Assembly (NCBI GenBank): GCA_013397795.1
Contig: VZTJ01003846.1
Span: forward strand, 727,352-791,351
Reading direction: 5' to 3'
From: Orthonyx spaldingii
Taxonomy: Eukaryota; Chordata; Aves; Passeriformes; Orthonychidae
DNA length: 64,000 nt
The notes beneath the pieces were generated by a model. It was given only the letters and a program-made list of their open reading frames with translations, did no database searches and was not told the DNA's origin. The position numbers were made by a program, and so were the translations under genes. This document shows, one piece after another, positions 13,673 to 25,200 of this stretch; positions within the stretch are counted from its first letter, which is position 1, and every line of letters starts with the position of its first letter.

Positions 13673-15699
13673 GCTATTGAACTCTCCACAGATGCAAAGT
13701 TCACAGTGTCTTGGGGCAAATTTTTCTAGTGTTTGGAATGTCCACCTAGAGAGGGGTAAAAAAGAAGTAATTTCTGGAGTTCAGTCTGTCTCGCCTCAGG
13801 GTTCATCAATAGTTTCAGAACCTAAATTGGTTCAAGCAAGACAGCGTGAGTTACCTATTACATGAACTGAGCCCTATAACATGACTAAAGGATTTTTCCA
13901 TAATGAATAAAAGTATCCTTTTAGAAGAACTTAAGAAAAGTCATTTACATTCAGAATTGAAATCGTCAGTGATTAGAGTACTCTTACAGGCTCAGAATTC
14001 TGATTGTCAGTCCAAATCTACCCTGTTCCAACTCTGGACTTTGGAGTGAATTCCAAGACATTTTGACACATGGCTTGTCTTTATTTTCCGGAAACAACAT
14101 GAGAAAGCAATAAAAAAAGAGAGTATTTCTCATTAGGAAGCTACCTACATTTTTTTTAAGAACAATACCTAACTACTATAATTGTAACTTCGGACGAGAC
14201 TTTGGTACGAGAAGGAAAAGATTACATGAAAGAACATTTAGGTTGTTTTGTAGAAAATGCAAAATATGCATGTGAAATATTTCATCACTATCAGAGGAAT
14301 TAAAAGGCACAATTAATCTAATGGCCACAATTAACAAGAATAATGAATTCTGCAAATTTCTAAATAAGCAGATATAAAATTTAAAATGTTTATTTTGATT
14401 TAGATTTAATTTGAGAGAAGTAAATGTTGAAGAGTCTTTTGCAAAGAAATATTTGGAATCTTTAGGTAGTTGCACAGATCTGTTGCATGACTTTGCATTT
14501 GCAAAGCTGGACTTCCCTACACTGTTTGAATGGTATCAGTCTAGCTCATGAGTTGTCACAATCTGATTTTTAACCTGAAGTGGGGAAGTTTCACATTTTG
14601 GTCTCCAAACTGAAACAATTATTTTGTCAGTGTTTTCTGGGTAAGGATGGGGTTCCTAAACTGTCAGACAAGCTATAACAAATCTGGCTGTATTTGGCAC
14701 TGTTTCAGTGCTAGACATGATACTAAAACGTGTACATCTTGGTAAGATTTTTAGTGTTTCTTGTGCGGTGCTGCCTTGGTGACAGCAACAAAGTGGTAGT
14801 GATGTGATTTCCTAGTGCAGATGACCTGCTTGTGGTTTAACCCAAATTTGTAGTTTTGCTCCAAGTGTAGTGTTGGTAGCCACTTAAAATGGAACAAGTT
14901 GCTTGTGATTTCTCCACATTGATGTCTCTGCTCCATAATGGGAGCTCTTAAATAGTCATGTTAGGGATAGTTACATGGAAAAGACTTGCATTTTCTGTCT
15001 AACAATAGGTGCTCAGTATTTAAGAGACTGATAACCAAGAAATTGTTGATGACTGGTGCTGGCACAAACCACTAATTTTGATTTGAGGTTTATCAGAGCA
15101 AAAGAGCTCTGACTTTCTTGGACTCTTGACTGCTTGTGTGGGTGTGTATGTGTGTATGAGTATGGATGAAAGTACATGAATGTTTTTTCTGAGCATTTTC
15201 CTGTGTTTAATGTCAATAGGAATCTTGAAATAATTTAAACCATTGTTAGAAGGCCTAATCTGTAGTGCAGGATCTGCTCTGGGTACAGATTGGTACTTCT
15301 TGTCACACATTAGTTTGATAAGAGATAATATATACATATAGAAAAAACAATTTTCCATGTAACGTTGGTATTTTAATTCTGAAACACTTGTTGTATTTGT
15401 CTCTTAGTTGTCTAACCTGTAAGCTTGAAGTAACATATGGTGCCTTAAATTAGTAATGAAAGTATACCTGGAGAAAATGAATTTTGGGATGGAATTTGAA
15501 CAAAGAGAACCAATTGCTGTGTCTTTCTTAAAGAATTGGGTCTAGGTAGGTCTAAGGAGAGGAGAACAATAGGTTTCTTTCTTAGTGAGACAAAACCTGA
15601 GGAGTTACAATGTATATTCGGTTATCAGAGGAAAGACCACAGCAGTTGGATAAAAGAGGAAACACGGGACACAATTAATTACTGTTATTGATTGTATTT
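13673..15699. other. non-coding stretch
   Basis: No gene or clear repeat was seen. A GT-rich patch at about 15135-15165 is an imperfect microsatellite. Minus-strand frames of up to 112 codons (15020-15358) lie over this region and carry no recognisable domain. Confidence 0.5.
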
Positions 15700-15875
15700 C
15701 ATAGTGCCTGGAGGGCTCAGCTGAGGCAAGGGTGCCACTATGCTACTGTACGAATGCTCAGAGTGTCACAGTTCCTGCCTGAAAGAGCAGAGGAATGCTG
15801 AGATGAGACCAAGGGACAGGGAGATGAAGTAGTGTACCCAGGAACACAGAGGATGTCTTGGGGTCCATTCTGAGC
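15700..15875 (+). mobile_element. ancient amniote MIR-like SINE fragment
   Basis: The segment follows the order of a family common in turtles, crocodilians and birds. It runs from tagtgcctggagg through a 'gctactgtac' block, 'gttcctgcctgaaagagc', 'gggacagggagatgaagtag' and 'acccaggaacacagaggatg'. These correspond to the family's 'gcgctgtac', 'cagtccctgcc..aaagagc', 'gaggtgaagtgacttgccc' and 'ggtcacacagc' blocks, with heavy divergence. It is non-coding and old. The assignment rests on remembered consensus and order of blocks; exact ends are uncertain. Confidence 0.6.
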
Positions 15876-18800
15876 TACTCTGGATTCATGGTGAATTTGA
15901 ATATGGAGAATTGGAGGGCTGTGCCTTTGAAGATGAGGACATGCAATATGTGGGAGGATACTGGAAATCAGTACATAGATTCAAGGCCTCATGAACAGAA
16001 GACTGAACAAAAAAAGGTGAATTTATTTGCAACTTATTCAATGGTTGTTATCAGAAACATGAAGATGTCTTTGTACAAAATATATAATACTGCTAATAAT
16101 TTCATAGTCGGAAAAAAAAGATACATCACAGTTATTTAATTGAAAGTTCTAAACTGTGGTTACCTGATTGGTTTGAAATAATGCCTGGTCTTTAATGGCA
16201 ATATTTAATTTAAAGTAGAAAGCATCATGATTCCTGTGTTCATGGCATATCAGAATAAAAAGACTGGGAAGAAGTTCTTTGTGAGAAGCTATTTTTAAAG
16301 GAAAAAATGAAAGGAGGACATGGCAATTATTCCGAGAACCTGCATAGCCAAATAACAACTGTAAAACATGCATCCTAGAGACCTGAAAGTGTTGAACCCT
16401 CTTGTTCTGAGTGGTGTGGGAGCACACACATCCTCAAATAAAATAATGAGTAGACTGTTTTGTTATAAACGAGCAGAAACAGCAACAAATTTCTTTATTG
16501 AACTGTCCCAAGTTTCAAATGTTAATGGATAAGCTCTGTGTGCTCCATCCATGTACTGTAAAACCTGGAAGGAAGTTTGGCATCTGTATAGTCTTTATGA
16601 ATGTACATGCTATAAGTTATCTCCTTTGTTTTCATATATCCATTAGAAGAATGAAGGTAGACTAACAAAGTGGGGGGGATTTTTTTTATATGCTCTGATT
16701 AAAAAAGTTGGAATTTCCTGAAGTGTCTAAAAAGAAATTGTAATTAGAGTTGAATAAATGTAGGAATTCTCAGAGAATGTTTCCAAGGAGATGGCTTTGG
16801 AGGTAGTTTTTAACTCTTACATTGTTTTTTCTGTGCACTTACGATGTGTGTTGTTTTTCATGCACCTAGAAATGTTTTGTCATCCTGTGTTATATAGGCA
16901 CCAATATTATAAGTGATCAGTATGGCTTTTAATTGTACTTAAAAGTTGACTTCTTTAAATGCTATTTCCTTGCTGCTGTATTATGCCAGTACAGGATACC
17001 TTCTGGATGAGAAATCAAAGCATACTGCAATTTGCTCTTGGATGTAAGATGACCATCCTTAGTCATGAAGACTCTAAAATCCTGAATTGTAGTTAGCTAT
17101 TGGTTTCCCTCCCTAAACTTCAGTATATTATCGTTGTTGTAGAAAATTCTGGATGAAATATTTCAAGTGAGGGTAATTAATTGTTACAATCTGGTTTTTC
17201 TTTCTATTCTGTGAAAACAGTGATAATTCAGTTTGATTTTGGGTTTTTTTCATTTGTTTGTTAGTGATCGTGGTTTGTTAGTACAAGTAGAAATATGAAA
17301 GAACAATGAATTAATAGGACCTTACAGGTTTTGGGTTTTGTGTTCTGGTAAAGCAGTGAATTTGTAGTTTAAGACTTGAGTAAGAAAAATGCTCAGTGGT
17401 TTAACACAATGGTTTTTTTTAATTTGTGGAAACTACCTTTAGTAAGCTTTGCATAGCTCAAGATTATCTGGTCTTGTTTCAGTACAGTTCAAGGGTGCTC
17501 TTCTAGCCAGATCTTCTGTCTTTATTTTGCTTGTCAAGTTACTACACAGATGTCTTCTCAAGGTATTACTAGGTTGTAAAAAGAACAAAAGATGATTTTA
17601 TTGTTGTTGTTCAGTCCCAGAGAGAACCAAGGCTGGCATTTTCACTGGATTTAATGACTCATCTGAAATTGGAATGCAAATCTGTACTAGTGAATAAAAA
17701 AGGCAAACAGAAGCAAAGATGTGCAACCTGTAATACATTGTTTCTAAAATGAACAGAAGTACCATATGAAGATGGAGTCTGAAGATTTAAGCAAAACAGG
17801 GATGTCACTCAGCATGCAGTACGAACTGTTTTCAGCTTATTTAGTATGCAACAGCATAGTTGCAGATGACTCACAGTTAAAATGCCTTACATAAAATTGC
17901 CAAAGTATTTAGTTCATGTCAGGTGATGGAAAGACACTATAAAAATAGTAATAAAAACTGTATCCAATTACTCGTACTGGTTTATATTTTTGTGGGATTT
18001 TTTTTAGTTTTTTTTAAAAGATCTCTTCTGTAGTCTTAAAATATGAAAATGAAGCCTTAAAAGGAATAATTAAAAGAAATTATGCAAGACTGCACTTTTA
18101 ACTTGTGATTTAATGCCAGAAGTTTACCTTACTCAGGAAATGCAAATTCCAGTCTAAAGTAGATGTTGCTATCTGAAAATGGCTATTCTAAAACTCTTAA
18201 CTCCTGCTAGTATATTTTGTTTTGAATCTATCTTCTCTACTGTACATAGGTGCTCCCACAGAAATAGGCTAGACTGCTTTTATCCTTAGTAGCAGTGCTT
18301 TCATGTGCTGTATTTATGTATTTACTATAGATTACATAACAACATAAAAATAATTGAAGGAATAACTGAAGATCAAGGGGGTGCACATAATTCAGTATTT
18401 TATCTCTAGTAGTGCTCAATAAGAGAAAGGGAAGAGGACAAGAATATACTTTCCCTGTTTCTGTTGTGTGCTGTCAGCCTGTAGCAATTTGTGTCTTGGG
18501 AGAATTAGTCTCAGGCTTTGTGACACTGAATTTGGTAGCAAATTGAGTTCCTCAGCTGCAGTGGATGTTGAGTGGAGAAGTGACGCTTTTTGTTTGTTTT
18601 GAAGCTGCTGTGTGCAACTTTTAATTGATAATCCCTAGTTCTGGTACTAGAAGGGACAGTGAATCATTACTGAAAATATTACTACGTGCATTTGTAACTA
18701 CTGTAATTTTTAAATAGGCTTATACAAAAGGTTCAGTACTTTTAAAATCTGTTGCTCAGTTTTGCAACAGAATCAACTATTGAAAAAAACTGTGGGGTTT

Positions 18801-18940
18801 CTTTTAGCAGTAACTGGGATTCTTTGTGTTTTTTCTGTAATCTCATACTCCCCATCCACTTTTCCCTTTTTGTAGTTCTTAATTTGTATGTTTGTGGAAG
18901 GATTTGCAATTGCAGATTTTCTGACATTTTATAGTCATGG
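15876..18940. other. non-coding AT-rich stretch
   Basis: No gene, RNA or recognisable mobile element was seen on either strand. Short T runs and scattered poly-A-signal-like words occur at the frequency expected in AT-rich DNA. Confidence 0.5.
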
Positions 18941-19770
18941 GTCCTAATGGCCGCATCTGTGTGTAGCCTGCGTTCCGGGGTCTTCCAGACCCTTTGTAGC
19001 AGCAGCAGCCTGTTTGTCTCCAGTTGTGGCTGTTGGGAAAGGTGTTTGGGGAATTAGAAATATTGTCAAACATGCTTATGATTTTCACCTGAAGGGAGAT
19101 CGTTGCTACTTGCTTATTGTGTTTTCATTGCTGTGCTGAAGTCTTTTTCCTTGTGGATGCAGTGCTACACACTTTTGTCTGCATCCTGAAATGGGGTTTG
19201 TGTGGCTGGGCTCAGTGGTGGAATGCCCACAGAAGCATTGCTGGGAGTGCACAGAGAGGGCCTTGGTGGCTCTGCCCAGCTGACTGATGCTGCTTGGGCA
19301 GAGAAATCCAATCTGCTGTAACAGCATGGGGGGTGAGGATGAGTGCCTCAAGTGAAATGGTATGGGCTAGGCACCAATATATTTTCTTGGGGCTCTAGTT
19401 GCTGACCTTCTCGTTTGCCCTTTTGAAATGTTGCTGCTGTCATATATGTGAGATATGGTTGAGTTGGAGCTTAAGAAACCTGAAGTTGTGGTGTGCAGCT
19501 CTTTTTGGCAGGACAGCCTGAGAAGTCAACAGCAGCTGTGGTCAGATAGTCATGGGCAATGCTGTATCCAGGTGGAGGAAAAAGGTGTGATCTTCCATGA
19601 TTGCACAGGCTGCCTGTTTTGCAGTGCAGGAAAAGAGATCCATCCCTTATTATCCCCCTGGTAGGCCTGTATTGTGATGACTGGCAGGATGAGAAGAGAT
19701 TCAAAACCTGACCTTCATGCATGTGTAGGTGAGCAGAGGAAATAGGGAACAGGCGGTGGATTATGCAGTG
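18941..19770. other. GC-elevated unannotated patch
   Basis: Base composition is visibly richer in G and C than in the flanks, with many CTG/CAG words, but CpG is not enriched. Overlapping frames on both strands (for example 19106-19351 minus, 19455-19664 plus, 19471-19722 minus) have no recognisable domain. It could be a decayed repeat, a regulatory block or chance variation in composition. Confidence 0.35.
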
Positions 19771-21766
19771 CTATGAGGGGACAGGCAATCTGTAATATGC
19801 CACAGCTAAATGCTCACCCTTTAGTCAAGGTGGAGGACAAACTTACAGTCTAAATGCTTTATTATTAATGTAAAGAGGCAAAGTCAAGTCTCTTATGCAT
19901 CCTGTGTAGTTTTACAGTAATGGTGCTTAGCACGTCTTGTCTTTGAGTGCTAGAAAGTATTAACTAGTGCCAGTGCTCAAAGGAAATCTTAGAGATGAAA
20001 AATAATTTTTTATCATTCCACTAGCTGCAGTTTGTTTAAAAAAGGAACCAAGCAAAACCCAAACAGCAGTATAGGTATTTTTAATTTGACTTGTAAAGAG
20101 TAAGTTGAACTGTAAAGTGGGTTTTTTCTTTAAAAGGAACTCTGAAAGATTGCTGAATTGATTAGTATTCAAAGTGGGCTGCTGTCTTGAATTTAACAAT
20201 GGTAAGAAATAAGAGTTCCATTAAAAATAAAGATTAATGGTTATTGCTATTCCATAGGCTTAAATATAATTGTGATGAGAACTTCCTCCCAGTCAAATAC
20301 TCAAATGAAGGCTCTTGAAGCTCCCAGTGTGAGGTTAGAAAGACAGTGAGATGAAGAGAATGTCCTCAGGTACAAAGAAAATGATGCTGCACCTGCTATT
20401 GCTCCTTTTCCCGCTGGGCAGCAGACATGGTTTGCAAGCCACACAGTAAAGATTTAGGGAAGAGAGAGAAAAATGAGCTGCTTGTGGTGTTAGCTGTGCA
20501 TTGCGAATGAAAGTGTCTGTAAGTATGAGGATGGTAGTCAAGTGGTGAGCGTCTTTGGGCTTCTGAAGTTCTGAAATGGAAGTCACTAAGTCTTACCTTT
20601 CAGTGATGACCCTTAATGCTTGGAGATCCTAAGGGATGAAAATTGAAAAATACGAGGTTGGCTAAAAATACTGTTAATTTCAGGTGGAAAAATTGTTGAC
20701 TTTAAGTTTCCATTAAGTTATCATTTTAAGAAAGTCATGTTTTTTAAGTTTGGTAATAGATCCTTTTTCTTATATATGATTGAAGGGTTCCTTCAGAGCA
20801 CCTCCATTCCATTTTCAAAAAGAATATTTACTGGAAAGAACATTTTTCATTGTAATTTAGGGGCAAGAAAAAGCACACAATATTTTTAGTTATTAAGATA
20901 TAAGAGAAGAAAAGTGTTCAACTTTGGCCTTGAGGGTGTTATTGTCATTTGAGCTTTGGTTTTTAAAACAAAACTTCTTGTTTTGAAACAGAGAATTATT
21001 ATGAGAGGCCCCCCTAAAAGGAAACTTTCCTTTTCCTTTTTTTTTTTTTTTTTTTTTAACCCACCTGGATGCGTATTTTTCTAGATGGGAGGCATATGTT
21101 CCTGAGGGATCATATGTACTCTCCTCCCTCCCAATAGATGTACTTCTCACATCCTTAGGCTAATAGGGAGAATGATGCATTTACATTACTGCTTCATTTA
21201 AACAATAACTGTTGATAAGAAAGAAATACTTCATTCCCAAATGGCGTCTGCAGTATTTAAAGGTTTGGCAAGTTTTCAGGAGGATAGGCATGAATTCAGC
21301 ACTAAACTGCTGCTGCTTCTGTGGAAAACAATGAGCTGTGTCATTTGATCAGAGACAAAGTGACTACTGAGCAGGGGTGATTTCGAGGAAGTAGCTTTTA
21401 ATAATAAAGAAAAAGTACAACTCCCATGTGAAACCATTCCCATAGCTTGTTTGTAAAGTAAATAATGTAGTTCATGTGTTAGGGTGAACAAACAGAAATG
21501 AGTTGTAACAAACGCAGTCACTGTCTGCTTCCCTAGAAATCCTCTTGACTTTTTTGCTTTTTGGTGCTGCACAAATCCTTTTTTTTTTTTCTCTTCTTTT
21601 TCCTCCTCAAAGAAGCCGTGAAGTATTCTGTTGCCTCTCTTAAACTCATGGGAAGAATGTTGCATGTATGAATGGAGGTCAGTTGCTACTCTGTAAAAAC
21701 TTTCTCTTTAGTTATCTGTTTTTCTGGTCTGATTAGGCTTGTACAGTTCAGTTTTACTTTATACTA
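19771..21766. other. non-coding stretch with poly-T tract
   Basis: A run of about 21 T lies at 21037-21057, and a T/C-rich tract lies near 21579-21610. These tracts explain lysine-rich minus-strand frames here. No gene was seen. Confidence 0.55.
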
Positions 21767-22222
21767 TGTCCTGGTTCTGGCTGTGACAGGGTTAACTTTT
21801 GCAGTAACCAGGAGAGGGCATGGCTAGAACCCAGAGGTTTTTCTATACCACATCACATCATTGCCAGGGCCAGGCGAAAGGGCCCTGATCTGGTCCAATA
21901 AGTGTGGTGATGGAGGGAGCTGAACAATGTGGTATTTGTATGTTGTCAGGGGGTTTCTCCGTGAATTGTTTCTTTCTTATACCTGGTGTCATCAGCATTT
22001 TTGCTGTTACAATTTGTTTTCTTATCTCATTGCTGTTTCCAGTAAATTGTTCTTATCATAACCTGTATTCTTTGCCTTATGTGCCTTGAATTCTCCTCTC
22101 CATCCCACCTGAAGAGGTGAGAGGGAGGGGAAGGTGGGGGAGTGAAAGAGAAAGAGGCAGTGTGGAATGAACAGTCTCGGTGGGGGCACTGAACTGGGGA
22201 GAACCATTCCTAAACCACAACA
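21767..22222 (+). mobile_element. solo LTR of an avian ERV-L-like endogenous retrovirus
   Basis: The block opens with TG (tgtcctggttctggctg, then gggttaactttt) and closes with CA (taaaccacaaca), which match the ends of a widespread avian LTR family. Internal matches to that family in the correct order include the 'ctataccacatcacatcattg' segment (U3), 'cagtaaattgttcttatcat' (near the poly-A region, with a non-canonical AGTAAA), 'tctcctctccatcccacc' and a purine-rich 'gtgagagggagggg' (U5 side). It is about 456 bases long. No gag, pol or env sequence adjoins it, so this is a solo LTR left by recombination. I see no clean 5-base target duplication, which suggests age. Frames over it are not genes. 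Confidence 0.8.
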
Positions 22223-25200
22223 TGTAATAGCTCTGGCAGATTTTGACATACTGCTCTGAACTGGAGTCAGTATCCCTGGATTGCTCAACCAGAAGCCTGT
22301 GAAACTTGCATTTTGTACCTTGGGCAGAAACAGTTTTGCATGGAGGCTTTTGCTGTGTTCTCTGAGATGAAGGTATCTCAGAACTGCCTGACACTGAAGG
22401 CTCTCACTGATTTTTACTGGCAGCTGTAGCTACTGTTTTTTAAAGTCAGTTCTTGAATATGTATGGTCTGTCTAAAAGTGGTTATGGTAGACATAGTTTG
22501 CCATTTCTGCACTCCCTAAACTGCCTGTATTGCCTCTTGAGCTTATTTTTCTTTCTTCCTGAGAGTGCCATAGCACCTGTCTTTGAATTGAGACACATCA
22601 TAGATTCAGCTGTGGTTGTTGGGGCTTGCAGGGCCCACTGTTGCTCTTTGGTCTCACTTCCCATCTTAGCACAAGTCAGTTTTGCCCAGTGATTCCACTC
22701 TTCTGTGATAGGTCATCTTATTTGTCTAAGGTTGAATATTCAGTGCCTACTCTTAAGTCCGCTGGAGAACAGCTAAGTTAAGTCACATCTCTTTGAAAGC
22801 AAAGCCCAAACCCCTAAGCAGCTAATATTCTGTTATGAATTAGTAATTTCCTTTGACAATATATTCCTGTGGCTATTTACCCTCACAGTTACAACCATGC
22901 TTTCTTTTCCTATGACTTTTTACCCTCAATTTGTCCTCTAGTGATATCTAATTACCAAAAGACAAATTTAGAAGGCATCTATAACCTACAACAGTATATA
23001 TGCTTGCAGTATTTCTGTCAGATATGACAGCAGTCTCATTTGTACCTTTCTCAGGTTTAGTTTTATTTCTGTGTGGAGCTGATTTTTACTATGCAGTGGC
23101 TTCACCATAAATTATATTCAAATAGACAAAATAATTTTCCATATCCTTTACTGTATGTATATCTCAGCTGCTTTCAGTAAATTTTTTCTGTCTCAGGATT
23201 TTGTAGTAGAGGTAGTTTGTCTTTTGGAATGGTTTGAGGCATTTTTTCCCCCTGTAATTTTTTTATTGTGCAAACTAACTTTTCAGTTTTCTTATATAAT
23301 TCAGTAATAGGTTATTTTAACTTTTTGGTTTCCTCACATAATGCAGTAATGATTTATTTCCCCTTTAATTGCTGTTAAATTTTTTTTCTCAAGGATCACT
23401 GGTGTATTATTTTAATTTTTGTAGATATTTAATTACTGACAAGTAAATGGGATAATACTGTGTTTCTTTTCTTTCCTGGTTTACATCTCTCAGGTTTATT
23501 ACATTTTCTGTTTTCCTGAAATAAGTATGTTATCGTTCATGTATTTCAGAAAAAATGCAATATGTGCTTTTTATCTTAAAAAGTCATGTCATCTTTCAAG
23601 AGTAGGGTGCATCAATATTTTTGCAGGTGCCAAAATGTGCCAACGCATTTTGGGTTATGTAGCATAGTAAGAAAAATAAAAGGTAGGGTTTTTTTCAGTT
23701 GCGTGACTAAATAAATTTTATTTAGTTATTTGTCCTATGGATCTCTGCAGCAATCAATCAACTCTTGTTAAAGCCTGTGGTATTGATTTTGATTTGTAAT
23801 ATCACAAGCAAGCCTGAAGGCAGTATGTTGGTGACATGCAGAATGTTCCCCAGCAGTGCCTCTTAATAGAGGGAAGCACAGGAAGGCTGGAAACTGGTTC
23901 AGTTTTCAATTTTTAGGTGCACAGCTAGAAGGTGAATGAGCTTATAGGAGTTGGTCTTGCACTATATATTTAGACTTATTAAACCTTAACACTTTTGTTA
24001 CATGAATGATTTAGTAAATTCATTCACATTGGAGATTTGTTTTCTGCTGTTACTTACATAATGGTGATCTCACATAGTTCATTCACCTCAGTGTGAAGCT
24101 CCCAGATGTGTGTGAGTACTTCTGGCTTGTGTCAGCTGGGAAAAAAGTGTATAGTGTGTATGGGGGCTAGGTACATATGTAATTTGCCATTATGGACTAA
24201 CTTAAAATAAGGTGCATTCATATGCACATGTGAAATTCTTGAGATTCAAAATATGCACATCAATATAGTCTTCAAATTTTTATTAGTGAATTAAGCTGGG
24301 CTAGGGCTGGAGAAGTGGGTTGAAATCACAGCAATGTAAAGGCACCTTTTCCAAAATGGTACCCTTTGCCATGGTCATCTTTCTAGTTGTACTGTGCTTG
24401 GTTTATCATTAATTTTTCAATTTCTTTCATTCTCTCTTATGATCAGGGCACGTAGTGTGGCTTGAGATCACTGCCAACAACATTCTGTAGTCATAGACAG
24501 GATCAGTAATGCAGTGATGGAAAGTTTGTGAAACCCTCCAAAAGAGATTGAAGCAGAGAAATTCTTAGACTTTTATGTCTTGAAACCAATAGTATATTCA
24601 TAAGCTACTTCGAATTTTACAAAATGTGAATGTTATCAGAGCACCCCTTTGCTGTATCTCGTGATGCTGAGTCTTCGCCGTGCCTGAAGTTACTTCTCTT
24701 TTCGCTGCCCATGTTGTCAGCAACTGTTGTACTAAGGCTGCTCTTCTAGGTTAAACTCAAATGTCCTATGGCACGTGCTTCTTCTCTCTGGGGAGACAAA
24801 GCCATGTCTCTTCATTGAAAAGAGTCTTTGTTTGCTTAAGTGACAAGCCAGTGCTGTTTAGCATTCTTTGCAGTGTGTTTCAGCAAAGGATATGCTTCGT
24901 GTGGCTTCCCACCCAGGCTGGATGAAAATCAGGCTTCTGCCTTCAGGTCTTTGTTTTCAATGCAGTTAGCTGTATTATGGTTTGTCCAGGTCAGGTACTG
25001 ACATAAATGAAGATGGTGTTTTTTCTCCTCCTGTCAACAAATATTAAACCAAGAACGCCAAGATTACTTTCCAAGCCTTGGGCTGATTTTGCCTTGGTTC
25101 CAGGCATTATTGTGGGGTATAATGTTGAAATACACTCTGTTATGAGAGCAGCTTTTCCAGTGTTGACTTCCCTAATGACAAGAACAGAGGAGGCAGATAT

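Noticed and set aside
22022..22394. Overlapping minus-strand frames of 88 and 105 codons
   Set aside because: They begin inside or run antisense to the plus-strand LTR and have no recognisable domain.
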